A stretch of DNA of 64,000 bases. Source: Pandoraea terrae. GTDB taxonomy: Bacteria > Pseudomonadota > Gammaproteobacteria > Burkholderiales > Burkholderiaceae. The translations under genes and the position numbers were made by a program. Location of the stretch: positions 1 through 64,000 of the forward strand of contig NZ_CABPRZ010000005.1 of the NCBI RefSeq assembly GCF_902459695.1, written 5' to 3'. The notes beneath the pieces were generated by a model. That model searched no databases and was not told the origin of the DNA. It worked only from the letters and a program-made list of their open reading frames with translations. Of the stretch, positions 51,400 through 62,262 are shown one piece after another (position 1 is the stretch's first letter; every line of letters begins with the position of its first letter).

Positions 51400-52912
51400 C
51401 GCCGGGTCGCCCGCCATCCTTGGGCACGCCGATGACCGGCGTACCCGGGGTGGCTTCCGGGGTGGCGCCCCGGGTGGCGCCATCCCCTGCATTTTTCCCT
51501 GCATCCTTGCGCCGCGCGCCCGCCAATGCGGCGGAAGCGTCCGGATTTTCCGTCAGCAAGGTATTGAGTTGCAGCAGATCCGTATCGGCAAGCGTCGCTG
51601 CGCTGGCCTTGAGCTGCAGGCTGCTCATTAGCGTGCTGTAGCGGGCACGCGCCAGATCCCGCCGCGTCGTGAACAGCTTGTCCTCGGCATTGAGGACGTC
51701 CGCATTGATACGGATGCCGACCTGATAGCCGAGCTTGTTCGACGCGAGCGAGGTCTGCGCCGACTGCTCGGCCGCTTCCAGCGCCTTCACTTGCGCGAGA
51801 CCGCTCGATACCCCAAGGAACGACTGCTGGGCTGACAGCACGGCGGCGCGGCGGGCGTCGTCGAGATCGCTGGTGGCCTTGTCTTCGAGCGCGAGCGTCT
51901 GGCGCATGCGGCTTTGCACGGCGCCGCCCGCGAAAATCGGGATGCTGATCTGGATGCCGATCTGGCCGGCCGAACTGGGCCCTGCGCCGGGGCCTGTGCC
52001 GCCGGACATCCCCGCGTTCAGCAGACTGTTGGCGTTGGCGGTGTTGGAGTGCGCACCGCCGGCGACCAGGTCAATGGTCGGCAGATTGCCCGATTTGGCT
52101 TTCGACGTTTCCCGCTTCGCTGTCTCCAGCGTCAGCGTTTGCAACTGCACGCCGTAGTTCGACACCTGCGCCTGCTCGATCCAGTCCGCAACGTTGTTCG
52201 GGCTGGGCGATGGCAACGACGCACCGGCGCGCAGCGTGGCGAGCGAGGCCACCGGATGGCCGACGATCTTCGCGAACACCGCGCGGCGCACGTCCAGCGT
52301 ATTCTGCGCGGCGATTTCCTGCGCGACAGCCTGGTCGTAGCCGGCCTGCGCCTCGTTGGCATCGACCACCGTCGCATTGCCGACTTCGAAATTACGCTTC
52401 GCGGCGGCGAGCTGCTCCGCGATGGCCTGCTTGTGCGTGCCAGCGAGGGCGAGGTCGTCCTGTGCGGCGAGGACATCGAAATAGGCGGTCGCGACCCGCA
52501 GGATCAGGTCCTGCTGCGCTTGCGCGAACGACGCTTCTGCGCTGGCGACGGCGAGCTTGCCCTGGGCGTAGGTTTGCCAGCTGTCCCAGTGGAAAATCGG
52601 CTGGGTCAGCGCGAGGCTGTAGCCGGTGGCGCCGAACGTGTTCGAGACCCCGTTCGTGCCGTAATGCGAATTGACGCTGCCCCAGCGGGCAACGACCGTG
52701 GGCAGTAAGGCGGCGCGTGCTTGTGGCAGCGCTTCGACGTTGGCCAGATAGAGCGAGCGGGCACTGATGATTTGCGCGTCGCGGCTTTGGGCTTCCCCGT
52801 ACAGCTGAAGAAGATCGACGGCTCGCGCAGGCGTGCTGCCGATGGCGCTGGCGAGCGCGAAGGCAGCCAGCGCGGCCGCGCGCGTGGGCGCGGCGTGCCT
52901 CGGGGGGCGCAC
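51371..52912 (-). CDS. tolC: TolC family outer-membrane efflux protein
   Basis: This 513-residue outer-membrane channel for type I secretion or efflux has a signal peptide (LAAFALASAIGSTPARA, cleavage near ARA-VD). The typical repeat structure starts LLQLYGEAQSRDAQIISAR and YSLALTQPIFHWDSW. The second half has IGIQISIPIFAGGAVQSRMRQ (in part) and VGIRINADVLNAEDKLF. The C-terminal 60 residues are Gly/Ala/Pro-rich. The start is GTG at 52912 with a weak Shine-Dalgarno, 9 bp after the rhodanese stop, so translation coupling is likely. Confidence 0.92.
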   Translation of the reverse strand: MRPPRHAAPTRAAALAAFALASAIGSTPARAVDLLQLYGEAQSRDAQIISARSLYLANVEALPQARAALLPTVVARWGSVNSHYGTNGVSNTFGATGYSLALTQPIFHWDSWQTYAQGKLAVASAEASFAQAQQDLILRVATAYFDVLAAQDDLALAGTHKQAIAEQLAAAKRNFEVGNATVVDANEAQAGYDQAVAQEIAAQNTLDVRRAVFAKIVGHPVASLATLRAGASLPSPSPNNVADWIEQAQVSNYGVQLQTLTLETAKRETSKAKSGNLPTIDLVAGGAHSNTANANSLLNAGMSGGTGPGAGPSSAGQIGIQISIPIFAGGAVQSRMRQTLALEDKATSDLDDARRAAVLSAQQSFLGVSSGLAQVKALEAAEQSAQTSLASNKLGYQVGIRINADVLNAEDKLFTTRRDLARARYSTLMSSLQLKASAATLADTDLLQLNTLLTENPDASAALAGARRKDAGKNAGDGATRGATPEATPGTPVIGVPKDGGRPGVTAPRKPAR

Positions 52913-52921
52913 GGGAGGGGC

Positions 52922-53245
52922 TCAGTAAGTCGGCATGGACGGATCGACCTGGCGAGCCCAGGCATCGATACCCCCGTCCAGATTGAACAGCTGCGTAAAA
53001 CCTTGTTGTTCCAGGAACATTGCCGCGCGGGCGCTGCGCATGCCGTGATGGCAGATGCAGACGATCGGCGTGTCGCTGTCGAGCTCACCGAAACGCGCAG
53101 GCACGTCGCCGAGTGGCACGTTCTTGCTGTCGGCAAGGTGGCACGTCTGCACTTCCCAGTCTTCGCGCACGTCGAGCAGCGTCGGCTGGCTGCGTTCCCC
53201 ATCCGCCAGCCATTGGGCCAGTTGCGACGGTGTAATGTTTTGCAT
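52922..53245 (-). CDS. Rhodanese-like sulfurtransferase
   Basis: This 107-residue single rhodanese domain has LLDVREDWEVQTCHLADSKN near 23 and the active-site loop CHHGMRSARA near 65. The persulfide Cys is in place. The six-residue loop suggests a sulfur rather than a phosphatase role. It lies between pcm and tolC, a common order in Betaproteobacteria. No signal peptide, so cytosolic. Confidence 0.92.
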   Translation of the reverse strand: MQNITPSQLAQWLADGERSQPTLLDVREDWEVQTCHLADSKNVPLGDVPARFGELDSDTPIVCICHHGMRSARAAMFLEQQGFTQLFNLDGGIDAWARQVDPSMPTY

Positions 53246-53317
53246 GATTGGTGTGTTGTATGAATGACGATGGCGGCCGGCCCGCCTGACGATCCGGGGC
53301 CGGTCCGCGCGGCGCGC

Positions 53318-53986
53318 TTAGAACTTGAATTGCGACGGTTGCGGGGCGATCAGCGGCGAAATCTGCGTTTCGAACAGGTTTTCGGTGCGGAATTCGGTTT
53401 CCGTCACGCGCGTGATCAACTGGGCTTCCATGACCGGGGCGTCGCCGACGATTGCGACGAGTCGGCCGCCGACCTTGAGCTGTTGCAGGAACGCCTGTGG
53501 CAGCACCGCCAGCGCGCCGGAGAGGGCGATGACATCGTACGGCGCGGCGGCCGGCCAGCCTTGGGCGCCGTCGGCGTTCACCACATCCACGTTCACCACA
53601 CCGTTGCGGCGCAGCGTTTCAGCGGCGGACTTGGCGAGGTTGGCGTCGAGTTCGACGGTCGTGACGTGATGCGCGGTATACGCGAGCAGGGCGGCCATGT
53701 AGCCCGAGCCGGTGCCGATCTCGAGCGCGTTTTCGCTCTTGCGCGGCGCGAGCGCCTGCAGGATGCGGGCTTCGACGCGCGGGGCGAGCATGTGCTGGCC
53801 GGAATACGGGTTGGCGGCGCCCGTCAGCGGGATTTCGACGTCGGTAAATGCCAGGTCGCGGTAGGGCGCCGGCACGAAGTCTTCGCGCTTGACGACCTTC
53901 AGCAGGTCGAGGATATGCTGATCGAGCACGTCCCACGGACGGATCTGCTGCTCGATCATGTTAAGGCGGGCCAGTTCGTAGTTCAT
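53318..53986 (-). CDS. pcm: Protein-L-isoaspartate O-methyltransferase family protein
   Basis: This 222-residue SAM-dependent methyltransferase repairs isoaspartyl residues. It has [14 protein letters not shown] near 10, [16 protein letters not shown] near 36, and the SAM motif [19 protein letters not shown] near 88. The loop usually read as GG(T)TISAP in canonical Pcm is altered to SGQHMLAPR, as in the PCMT-like proteins found upstream of tolC. Specificity is therefore less certain. The start at 53986 lacks a strong Shine-Dalgarno. Confidence 0.85.
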   Translation of the reverse strand: MNYELARLNMIEQQIRPWDVLDQHILDLLKVVKREDFVPAPYRDLAFTDVEIPLTGAANPYSGQHMLAPRVEARILQALAPRKSENALEIGTGSGYMAALLAYTAHHVTTVELDANLAKSAAETLRRNGVVNVDVVNADGAQGWPAAAPYDVIALSGALAVLPQAFLQQLKVGGRLVAIVGDAPVMEAQLITRVTETEFRTENLFETQISPLIAPQPSQFKF

Positions 53987-54223
53987 CTCGAATACCGTTG
54001 GAATGTGGGCAAACACAGACCGCGATTTTACCAGTTCCGGAAGCCCGTGATTATGCCGCGCCACGGTGCGTGGAAACCGGTTGTCTCAAAAATGCCATTG
54101 TTACGGGTGTTTACGGCAGGGGTGGGCCGAGTTCGGCAGCGTTCGGCGGGTTCGGGCAGACCCGCGTCGGGGCCGTCGCCGCGGACCGCGGTAAAATCGC
54201 GGATTCCCCTGAACCGATTCATC

Positions 54224-54487
54224 ATGGAATGCCGCCCCCACTGCGGCGCGTGTTGCACCGCGCCGTCGATTTCGTCGCCGATGCCCGGCCTGCCCAACGG
54301 CAAGCCGGCGGGCATGCCGTGCCCGCATCTGGACGAGGCGAGGCGCTGCCGGCTTTTCGGAAAACCCGAACGGCCAGCGGTGTGCGGCAGTCTGCGCCCC
54401 TCGGCGGAGATGTGCGGTAATTCGCGCGAAGCCGCGATGCGCTGGATTGGCGATCTGGAAGCGGCGACGGCCATCGTGGCCGTCTGA
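54224..54487 (+). CDS. YkgJ family cysteine-cluster protein
   Basis: This 87-residue protein has the cysteine pattern CRPHCGACC (residues 3-11), then [24 protein letters not shown] and a last Cys in EMCGN. It is read as a small zinc- or iron-chelating protein of UPF0153/YkgJ type. Eight or more Cys in 87 residues strongly suggest metal binding. The likely -10 TAAAAT is at 54192-54197, 27 bp before the ATG. Confidence 0.85.
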   Translation: MECRPHCGACCTAPSISSPMPGLPNGKPAGMPCPHLDEARRCRLFGKPERPAVCGSLRPSAEMCGNSREAAMRWIGDLEAATAIVAV

Positions 54488-54607
54488 ACCGGCCGCGTTA
54501 CCCCACACTGCGCCCCCGCATTACCGCCACCCGGCCTTGGGATGCCGGAGCGGCCGCCAAGCATGGCAGTGCTATAGTCCGGCCTGAACAGGTCACAGGG
54601 AAACCGC

Positions 54608-55213
54608 ATGTCCAGAACACCCCGCACCGCGCCGGCGCTTGCGTCGCAGCCGTCTTCCGCGATTACCCGCCGCGGCTGGCTCGGCTTCGCCGCCGCAACG
54701 CTGGCCACCGGCCTTGCCGGTTGCGCCGGCTTTCCGTTCGGCAACGACTACACGTTTTCCGAAAGCCAATTGCAGCGGGCGCTCGATCGGAAATTTCCGT
54801 TCGACCGCCGTATGCTGGCCGTGCTCGACATCAGCCTCACGCGGCCGCGTCTGACGCTTCTGCCCGATCGCAACCGCATTGCCGTCGCAGTAGACGCTTC
54901 GGTTTCCAATCCTCTCGGAGGTGCACCGCTGCTGGGTACGCTGGCGGTCGAAAGCGCGCTCGCCTACGATCCCGCAACGCGGTCCATCGTCCTGCGCGAC
55001 CCCGAGGTCGACGATTTCACCGTCGCCGGATTGCCGGATCGCCTGTCGCGACAGTTGCGCGGCGTGGGGGCGATATTGGCCGAGCAGTTGCTGGAGGGCA
55101 CGCCCATATACACGTTCAAGCCGGAACAGTTGACGGCCAACGGCGTGTCACGTGAGCCGGGCGCCATCACCGTCCTGCCGCATGGCGTGAACGTCAAGAT
55201 CGAACGCCGCTAG
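54608..55213 (+). CDS. DUF1439 family lipoprotein
   Basis: This 201-residue predicted lipoprotein has an Arg pair and hydrophobic segment (RRGWLGFAAATLATG) and a lipobox LAGC ending at Cys39. Ser/Ala-type residues follow. The mature part has YTFSESQLQRALDRKFPFD, the usual DUF1439 opening, and an SMP/LBP-like beta-rich composition. The function is unknown; relatives (YceB) sit in the envelope. An RR before the hydrophobic stretch may allow Tat export. Confidence 0.88.
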   Translation: MSRTPRTAPALASQPSSAITRRGWLGFAAATLATGLAGCAGFPFGNDYTFSESQLQRALDRKFPFDRRMLAVLDISLTRPRLTLLPDRNRIAVAVDASVSNPLGGAPLLGTLAVESALAYDPATRSIVLRDPEVDDFTVAGLPDRLSRQLRGVGAILAEQLLEGTPIYTFKPEQLTANGVSREPGAITVLPHGVNVKIERR

Positions 55214-55273
55214 ACGGAACGACCGCACGACGTCGCGAGCGCGCACGCATTCTTTCACTTCAGGATCGATCGC

Positions 55274-56116
55274 ATGGAACTGCTATTGGCGTTCAAAGCC
55301 ATTATTCTCGGCATCGTGGAAGGCTTGACCGAGTTTCTGCCGGTATCGAGTACCGGTCACCTGATTCTGGCGGGTAGCCTGCTCGATTTCAACGACGAAA
55401 AAGGCAAGATCTTCGAGATCGTGATCCAGTTCGGCGCGATCCTGGCCGTGTGCTGGGAGTTCCGCGCCAAGATCGTGCAGGTGGTCGTCGGCCTCGGGAC
55501 GGAGCGGAAGGCGCGCCGCTTTGCGCTCAACGTCATCGTCGCGTGTTTGCCGGCCATCGCGCTCGGCTTGCTGTTCGGCAAGAAGATCAAGGCGGTACTG
55601 TTCAATCCGATCCCGGTGGCGCTCGCCTTCATCGTCGGCGGCTTCGTCATCCTGTGGGTGGAACGGCACAACCGCAAGAAGGCCGAACAGGGTGAGCCGG
55701 CGCGCGTGAACGCGGTCGACGACATTACGCTGGCCGATGCCTTCAAGGTCGGTTGCGCGCAATGTCTCGCGCTGATTCCAGGCACGTCCCGCTCCGGCGC
55801 GACCATCATCGGCGGCATGCTGTTCGGCCTCGAGCGCAAGGTGGCGACGGAATTCTCGTTCTTCCTCGCCATTCCGATCCTGTTCGGCGCCACAGTCTAC
55901 GAACTCTACAAGGCGCGCGCACTGCTGTCCGCATCGGACCTGGGCCTGTTCGGCATCGGCTTCGTCGCGGCATTCATCAGCGCATTCATTTGCGTACGCT
56001 GGCTCCTGCGCTACATCGCATCACACGACTTTACCGTGTTCGCGTGGTATCGAATCGTATTCGGCGTGCTGGTGCTGGTCACCGCATACAGCGGATGGGT
56101 CGTCTGGACGGACTGA
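55274..56116 (+). CDS. uppP: Undecaprenyl-diphosphate phosphatase
   Basis: UppP (BacA) dephosphorylates undecaprenyl diphosphate to recycle the lipid carrier for peptidoglycan and glycans, and gives bacitracin resistance. The 280-residue membrane protein has the two signature regions [17 protein letters not shown] near 17 and [20 protein letters not shown] near 173 (PGTSRSGAT box). The length and eight spans match. The context with other lipid-carrier genes in the window fits its role. Confidence 0.96.
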   Translation: MELLLAFKAIILGIVEGLTEFLPVSSTGHLILAGSLLDFNDEKGKIFEIVIQFGAILAVCWEFRAKIVQVVVGLGTERKARRFALNVIVACLPAIALGLLFGKKIKAVLFNPIPVALAFIVGGFVILWVERHNRKKAEQGEPARVNAVDDITLADAFKVGCAQCLALIPGTSRSGATIIGGMLFGLERKVATEFSFFLAIPILFGATVYELYKARALLSASDLGLFGIGFVAAFISAFICVRWLLRYIASHDFTVFAWYRIVFGVLVLVTAYSGWVVWTD

Positions 56117-56144
56117 GCGGAGCGAATGCCGGGCACGCCGGCGA

Positions 56145-57362
56145 TCAAGCGCTCATCGACACGCGCAGTTCGCCGTGCCGCACGACCTGGTTCTCCATCG
56201 GACCGCCGAGCCAGTAAGCGAGCTCGGCCGGGCGATCGATCTGCCAGGCGACAAAATCCGCTGTCTTGCCGGCTTCGAGCGTGCCATGCGTGGCGAGCAT
56301 GCCCAGCGCCTTCGCGGCGTTGCGCGTGACGCCAGCCAGCGCCTCTTCCGGCGTGAGGCCGAACAACGCACACGCCATATTGATCATGAGGCGCAGCGAC
56401 AGCGCGGGCGACGTTCCCGGATTCAGGTCGGTGGCGATCGCCATGTCGACGCCATGATGGCGCAGCAGTTCGACCGGCGGCCGGCGCGTCTCGCGCAGCG
56501 TGTAGAACGCGCCCGGCAGCAATACCGCGACGGTGCCCGCGCGCGCCATCGCTGCCGCGTCGTCGGCTGTCATGTATTCGAGATGGTCGGCCGAGAGTGC
56601 GCCCAGACCCGCCGCCATGCCCGATCCGCCGAGCGATGACAACTGTTCGGCGTGCAGCTTCACAGGCAACTTCAACTTCTGTGCGCGCAGCAGCACCCGC
56701 ATCACCTGCGCGGGCGAGAACGCGATCGACTCGCAGAAGGCATCGACGGCATCGACCAGCCCTTCGGCCGCCAACGCCGGCAGCATTTCATTGCAGATGT
56801 ACGTCACGTACTCATCCGCCTGGCCGGCAAACTCGGGCGGCACTGCGTGGGCGGCGAGGCACGTGGCCTTCACCGTCAGCGGCAGCGTCCGGCCGAGACG
56901 GCGTGCCACGCGCAGCATTTTGCGTTCCGTCGCCAGATCGAGCCCGTAGCCCGACTTGATCTCCACGGTCGTGACGCCGTCGCGCATGAGCTGCAGCAGG
57001 CGCGCCCGGGCCGACGCGAAGAGTTCGTCTTCGCTGGCCTCCCGCGTGTGGCGCACCGTGTGCTTGATGCCGCCGCCGGCCGCGGCGATGTCGGCGTAGC
57101 TCACGCCCTCGAGTCGTTGCTCGAACTCGTGGCTGCGGTCGCCGCCGAATACCGCGTGGGTATGGCAGTCGACGAGCCCCGGCGTGACCCAGGCCCCGCC
57201 GAGATCGACCTTCGCGTCGTTGCCCGCGGGCGGGCGCTCGCGGCGCGGGCCGATCCATTCGATCCGCGCGCCTTCCGTCACGATCACGGCGTCTTCGATG
57301 ATGCCGTACTGGCCGCCTGTCATCGTCGCGACGTGACAGTTGCGCCACTGCGTGCGCTTCAT
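56145..57362 (-). CDS. hutI: Imidazolonepropionase
   Basis: HutI opens the imidazolone ring to give N-formimino-L-glutamate, the third step of histidine use. The 405-residue amidohydrolase has the metal-binding HxH in [20 protein letters not shown] near 71, [20 protein letters not shown] near 245 and the Asp in [19 protein letters not shown] near 320. Its ATG overlaps the permease stop (ATGA). No hutF, hutG or hutD lies downstream, so the last steps are encoded elsewhere. Confidence 0.96.
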   Translation of the reverse strand: MKRTQWRNCHVATMTGGQYGIIEDAVIVTEGARIEWIGPRRERPPAGNDAKVDLGGAWVTPGLVDCHTHAVFGGDRSHEFEQRLEGVSYADIAAAGGGIKHTVRHTREASEDELFASARARLLQLMRDGVTTVEIKSGYGLDLATERKMLRVARRLGRTLPLTVKATCLAAHAVPPEFAGQADEYVTYICNEMLPALAAEGLVDAVDAFCESIAFSPAQVMRVLLRAQKLKLPVKLHAEQLSSLGGSGMAAGLGALSADHLEYMTADDAAAMARAGTVAVLLPGAFYTLRETRRPPVELLRHHGVDMAIATDLNPGTSPALSLRLMINMACALFGLTPEEALAGVTRNAAKALGMLATHGTLEAGKTADFVAWQIDRPAELAYWLGGPMENQVVRHGELRVSMSA

Positions 57363-58741
57363 GACGGGTTCGTCTCCTGCGCCAGCCGCCCGCCAAGGTT
57401 CGGCTTGACCCCGGCGTAGTATGCGATCGACATCAGCACGATCCAGCCGGTGCCGACATACAGGGCGATACGCGTGTCTTCGAAGTAGCCCAGCACGCCA
57501 ATGACGAACAGCATGAAGGCGATCGCCAGGGCCGGCGCGACCGGCCACAGCGGTACCTTGAACTTGAGCGCACGGATTTCCTCGGCAGACAGGCGGCGGC
57601 GCATCGCGACTTGCGACAACAGGATCATCAACCACACCCAGACGGTCGCGAAGGTGGCGATCGACGCGATGATCAGGAACACTTCCTGCGGGATCAGGTA
57701 ATTCAGCACGACCCCGCCAAGCAGGGCGCCGGCCATCACCAGCACGGTGACCCAGGGCACGCCATGACGCGATGTCGCGCTGAAGATGCGCGGCGCCTGG
57801 CCATGTTCAGCCATGCCGTACATCATGCGGCCCGCGCCGAAGATGTTGCTGTTGATGGCCGAGATCGCGGCGGAAATCACGATCACGTTCAGAATGGCAG
57901 CGGCCGACGAAATGCCCAGGCCCGAGAAAATCTGCACGAACGGACTGCCCTTGCTGCCGATGCCGGTCCACGGAAAGATGGCCATCAGCACGCACATCGT
58001 CAGCACATAGAACAGCAGGATGCGCATCGGAACGGCGTTGATCGCCTTCGGGATCACGGTCTCGGGATTCTTGGCTTCGCCGCCCGTAATGCCGATGATC
58101 TCGATCCCGCCATAGGCGAACATGACCACGGCCAGCGAGGCGATGAGCCCGCCAATGCCGTTCGGGAGGAATCCGCCGTGCGCCCACAGGTTGCTGAAGC
58201 CGGCCGCGTGCTCGCCGTTCATCGACACGCCGAGGAACAGGACCACCGTGCCGCCGACGATCATCGCGGCGATCGCGAGGATCTTCACCAGCGCGAGCCA
58301 GAACTCCATCTCGCCGAAAACCTTCACGTGACACAGGTTCAGGCCGCAGATCATGAGGACAATGCCGAGCACCCAGATCCACTGCGGGACGTCCGGGAAC
58401 CAGAAGCCCATGTAGATGCCGAAGGCGGTCACGTCTGCGAGGCAGACGATGACCATCTCCAGGATGTATGTCCAGCCGGTGAGGAAGCCGGCGAGCGGCC
58501 CCAGGTTGTCGCTGGCATAGCGGCCGAACGACCCCGAAACCGGTTGGCGCACGGCCATTTCGCCGAGCGCGCGCATGACCATGTAGACGGCCGCGCCGCC
58601 GATGATGTAAGCCAGAATGACGGCCGGCCCGGCCAGCTGGATCGCCGAGGCCGAGCCGTAGAACAGGCCCGTGCCGATGGCCGAGCCAAGCGCGAGAAAG
58701 CGGATATGCCGCGCGCCGAGATGTCGTTGCAGGGTTTTCAA
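57359..58741 (-). CDS. Amino-acid permease (AAT family), likely histidine uptake
   Basis: This 460-residue inner-membrane symporter of the APC superfamily has 12 spans. The first has [21 protein letters not shown] near 17, and [20 protein letters not shown] near 205 is the AAT signature. It sits inside the hut operon between hutH and hutI, with ATGA coupling to hutI, so histidine or urocanate is the probable substrate. Relatives include ProY and HutT. 116 bp separate it from hutH. Confidence 0.9.
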   Translation of the reverse strand: MKTLQRHLGARHIRFLALGSAIGTGLFYGSASAIQLAGPAVILAYIIGGAAVYMVMRALGEMAVRQPVSGSFGRYASDNLGPLAGFLTGWTYILEMVIVCLADVTAFGIYMGFWFPDVPQWIWVLGIVLMICGLNLCHVKVFGEMEFWLALVKILAIAAMIVGGTVVLFLGVSMNGEHAAGFSNLWAHGGFLPNGIGGLIASLAVVMFAYGGIEIIGITGGEAKNPETVIPKAINAVPMRILLFYVLTMCVLMAIFPWTGIGSKGSPFVQIFSGLGISSAAAILNVIVISAAISAINSNIFGAGRMMYGMAEHGQAPRIFSATSRHGVPWVTVLVMAGALLGGVVLNYLIPQEVFLIIASIATFATVWVWLMILLSQVAMRRRLSAEEIRALKFKVPLWPVAPALAIAFMLFVIGVLGYFEDTRIALYVGTGWIVLMSIAYYAGVKPNLGGRLAQETNPS

Positions 58742-58857
58742 ACTGTCTCCTGTATTGCAGTGGGGTCAGACGGGCGGCAGTCTACCTGCCGCCGTCTGAA
58801 GGAACGCCTTGTCGCGGGTCTACGCCCGCTCTTCAGATCTGGTCGGAACGAGTGTCG

Positions 58858-60396
58858 TCAGAGGCTCGGCAGCATGCCCGCCGGCAGCAGCGCATTCAGA
58901 TGCCGCTCGGTGATCAATGCCCCGGCACGCTCGATATCGGGCGCGAAGAAGCGGTCCTGTTCATAGAACGGCACCGCGCGGCGCAGCATCCCGCGCGCGG
59001 TTTCGAGCGTCTCGGAGGTCTTAGCGCCATCGCGGAAATCGAGTCCCTGGCACGCGGCGAGCCATTCGATGGCCAGAATGCCCGTGACGTTTTCGGCCAT
59101 CTCCCACAGACGCTTGCCGGCGGCGGGGGCCATCGACACATGGTCTTCCTGATTGGCGGATGTCGGCAGGCTGTCGACGCTGGCCGGGTGCGCAAGCGCC
59201 TTGTTTTCGCTGGCGAGCGCGGCGGCTGTGACCTGCGCGATCATGAAGCCGGAGTTCACGCCGCCGTTGGCGACGAGGAACGGCGGCAACTGCGACATGT
59301 GCTTGTCCATCATCAACGAAATCCGTCGCTCGCTCAGTGCGCCGATTTCCGCCAGGGCCAGCGCGATATTGTCGGCCGCCATTGCCACCGGCTCGGCGTG
59401 GAAATTGCCGCCGGAAATGACGTCGCCTTCCTCCGCGAACACGAGCGGGTTGTCCGACACGGCGTTGGCTTCCACCACGAGGACGTCCGCCGCATTGCGA
59501 ATCTGCGTGAGGCATGCGCCCATCACCTGCGGTTGGCAGCGCAGCGAGTACGGGTCCTGCACCTTGTCGCAATGCGCGTGCGAAAGGCCGACCTCGCTGC
59601 TCGCGCCGAGCAGATGGCGATAGATCTGCGCCGCATCAATTTGCCCGCGCTGGCCGCGCGCCGCGTGGATGCGCGGATCGAACGGCGCTCGCGAGCCCAA
59701 TACGGCTTCGACCGTCAGCCCGCCGCACACCGAGGCGGCTGCGAACATGTCTTCGGCCTGAAACAGTCCCTGGAGCGCGTAGGCGGTCGAGACCTGCGTG
59801 CCGTTGAGCAGCGCCAGGCCTTCTTTGGCCGCGAGCGTCAGCGGTTGCAGGCCGGCGACGGCCAGCGCGTCCTTCGCGGACAGCCATTCGCCGCGATGCC
59901 GCGCACGGCCTTCGCCGAGCAGCAGCAGCGACATATGCGCGAGCGGCGCAAGATCGCCGGAAGCGCCGACCGACCCCTTCACGGGAATATGCGGATAGAC
60001 CTCGGCGTTCACCAGCTTGATGAGCGCCTCGATCACCTTGCGGCGAATGCCCGACAGGCCGCGCGCAAGGCTGTTGATCTTGAGGACCATGATGAGGCGC
60101 ACGACCGCGTCGTCGAGCGCGCGTCCGACGCCGGCGGCGTGCGACAGCACGAGCGAGCGCTGCAGGTTTTCCAGGTCTTCGCGTGCAATGCGCGTTTGCG
60201 CGAGCAGGCCGAAGCCGGTGTTGATGCCGTAGGCGGTGCGATCTTCGGCAATGATTTTCTCGACGCACGCCACGCTGCGATCGATGGCGGCGAAGGCGGT
60301 TTCGTCGAGCGTGATCGTGACGGCGTTTTGATGGATGGCACGCAGTTGCGCGAGGTCGAGCGTGCCGGGTTTGAGGCGAAGTTGGGTCACGTTCAT
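58858..60396 (-). CDS. hutH: Histidine ammonia-lyase
   Basis: HutH deaminates L-histidine to urocanate. The 512-residue enzyme has the MIO-forming Ala-Ser-Gly in [20 protein letters not shown] near 143, YGINTGFG near 54 and [14 protein letters not shown] near 410. Its ATG overlaps the hutU stop by 4 bp (60393-60396), so the two are coupled. The length is standard. Confidence 0.97.
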   Translation of the reverse strand: MNVTQLRLKPGTLDLAQLRAIHQNAVTITLDETAFAAIDRSVACVEKIIAEDRTAYGINTGFGLLAQTRIAREDLENLQRSLVLSHAAGVGRALDDAVVRLIMVLKINSLARGLSGIRRKVIEALIKLVNAEVYPHIPVKGSVGASGDLAPLAHMSLLLLGEGRARHRGEWLSAKDALAVAGLQPLTLAAKEGLALLNGTQVSTAYALQGLFQAEDMFAAASVCGGLTVEAVLGSRAPFDPRIHAARGQRGQIDAAQIYRHLLGASSEVGLSHAHCDKVQDPYSLRCQPQVMGACLTQIRNAADVLVVEANAVSDNPLVFAEEGDVISGGNFHAEPVAMAADNIALALAEIGALSERRISLMMDKHMSQLPPFLVANGGVNSGFMIAQVTAAALASENKALAHPASVDSLPTSANQEDHVSMAPAAGKRLWEMAENVTGILAIEWLAACQGLDFRDGAKTSETLETARGMLRRAVPFYEQDRFFAPDIERAGALITERHLNALLPAGMLPSL

Positions 60397-62108
60397 GCTC
60401 CTTGTTTCGAGGCGGCCGACGATCCGATCATCGGCAGGTTCAGGCTGTTTTCACGGGCGCAGTCAATGGCGATGTCGTAGCCGGCGTCGGCATGACGCAT
60501 CACGCCGGTTGCGGGATCGTTATGCAACACGCGGGCGATGCGTTCGGCTGCGGCGTCGGTGCCGTCGCACACGATCACCACGCCGGAATGCTGCGAGAAG
60601 CCCATGCCGACACCGCCGCCGTGGTGCAGCGACACCCACGTCGCGCCGCTGGCGGTGTTGAGCAGGGCGTTGAGCAGCGGCCAGTCGGAAACTGCGTCGG
60701 AGCCGTCGCGCATGGCTTCGGTTTCACGGTTGGGGCTGGCGACCGAGCCGGAGTCGAGATGGTCGCGGCCGATCACGACCGGCGCGGACAGCTCGCCGCT
60801 GCGGACCATTTCGTTGAACGCGAGGCCCAGCTTGGCGCGCAGGCCGAGCCCGACCCAGCAGATGCGCGCCGGCAGGCCCTGGAAGCTGATGCGCTCGCGC
60901 GCCATGTCGAGCCAGTGGTGCAGATGGGCGTCGTCCGGGATCAGTTCCTTGACCTTGGCGTCCGTCTTGTAGATATCCTCGGCGCTGCCCGACAACGCGG
61001 CCCAGCGGAACGGACCGATGCCGCGGCAGAACAGCGGACGGATGTATTCCGGCACGAAGCCCGGGATGTCGAACGCGCGCTCGACGCCGGTTTCCTTGGC
61101 CATCTGGCGGATGTTGTTGCCGTAGTCGAAGGTGGGAATCCCTTGCGCCTTGAAGGCGAGCATGGCGCTCACATGTTCGGCCATCGACTGCTTGGCGGCG
61201 GCAACGACACCGGCAGGATCGGTCACGGCGCGGTCGCGGTATTGCGCCCACGTCCAGCCCTTCGGCAAGTAGCCGTTCAACGGGTCGTGCGCGCTCGTCT
61301 GGTCGGTGACCATGTCCGGACGCACGCCGCGGCGCACCAGTTCCGGCAGCAGTTCGGCCGCGTTGCCGCACAGTGCGATCGAAATTGCGCGGCCTTCCTT
61401 CGTGTACTTGGCGATGCGGGCCAGGGCGTCGTCGAGATCGGTGGCCTGTTCGTCGACATAACGCGTGGCGAGCCGGAAATCGATGCGGCTCTGCTGGCAT
61501 TCGATGTTCAGCGAGCACGCGCCGGCGAGGGTCGCGGCGAGCGGCTGCGCGCCCCCCATGCCGCCCAAGCCGGCCGTCAGGATCCAGCGGCCGGTCAGAT
61601 TGCCGTCGTAATGCTGGCGGCCAGCCTCGACGAACGTTTCATACGTGCCCTGCACGATGCCCTGGCTGCCGATGTAGATCCAGCTGCCGGCGGTCATCTG
61701 GCCGTACATGGCCAGGCCCTTGGCGTCGAGTTCGTTGAAGTGTTCCCAGTTGGCCCAGTGCGGCACGAGATTCGAGTTCGCGATGAGCACACGCGGGGCG
61801 TTGGCGTGCGTCTTGAACACACCGACCGGCTTGCCGGATTGCACCAGCAGCGTTTCGTCCGCTTCGAGCTGCTTGAGCGATTCGACGATCTTGTCGTAGC
61901 ACTCCCAGTTGCGCGCGGCGCGCCCGATCCCGCCGTACACGACGAGTTCCTTGGGGTTCTCGGCGACTTCAGGATCCAGATTGTTCATCAGCATGCGCAG
62001 CGGCGCTTCTGTCAGCCAGCTCTTCGCCTGCAACTGCGTGCCGCGCGGGGCTCGGATCTCAACGTCACGATACCGGTCGTGGGAGTGGGTGCGTTCGGAT
62101 GTGCTCAC
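60393..62108 (-). CDS. hutU: Urocanate hydratase
   Basis: HutU hydrates urocanate to imidazolone propionate using tightly bound NAD. The 571 residues are near the usual length. They include [19 protein letters not shown] near 141, [16 protein letters not shown] near 177, and the C-terminal [19 protein letters not shown] near 508. The start is GTG at 62108 with GAGGAA 7 nt upstream. It is the first catabolic gene after the HutC operator. Confidence 0.97.
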   Translation of the reverse strand: MSTSERTHSHDRYRDVEIRAPRGTQLQAKSWLTEAPLRMLMNNLDPEVAENPKELVVYGGIGRAARNWECYDKIVESLKQLEADETLLVQSGKPVGVFKTHANAPRVLIANSNLVPHWANWEHFNELDAKGLAMYGQMTAGSWIYIGSQGIVQGTYETFVEAGRQHYDGNLTGRWILTAGLGGMGGAQPLAATLAGACSLNIECQQSRIDFRLATRYVDEQATDLDDALARIAKYTKEGRAISIALCGNAAELLPELVRRGVRPDMVTDQTSAHDPLNGYLPKGWTWAQYRDRAVTDPAGVVAAAKQSMAEHVSAMLAFKAQGIPTFDYGNNIRQMAKETGVERAFDIPGFVPEYIRPLFCRGIGPFRWAALSGSAEDIYKTDAKVKELIPDDAHLHHWLDMARERISFQGLPARICWVGLGLRAKLGLAFNEMVRSGELSAPVVIGRDHLDSGSVASPNRETEAMRDGSDAVSDWPLLNALLNTASGATWVSLHHGGGVGMGFSQHSGVVIVCDGTDAAAERIARVLHNDPATGVMRHADAGYDIAIDCARENSLNLPMIGSSAASKQGA

Positions 62109-62172
62109 GGGGGTTCCTCTTCCAAAGTGTCATCCATGACGCGGGAACGTCATGTCATTGGGTTGTACAGTA

Positions 62173-62184
62173 TTGTATATACAA
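62173..62184. promoter_or_regulatory. HutC operator upstream of hutU
   Basis: TTGTATATACAA is a perfect 12-bp palindrome 65 bp before the hutU start, inside an AT-rich island. TTGTAC half sites flank it at 62163-62168 and 62191-62196. The sequence matches the TGTATATACA core known for HutC in Pseudomonas and enteric bacteria. Confidence 0.85.
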
Positions 62185-62262
62185 CTTCACTTGTACTAGG
62201 GTTTACCCTTGGTGTGGCGAATACGAGGCGAGATAGGGAGTCCCGGCGAGTGCCGGGAGTGC

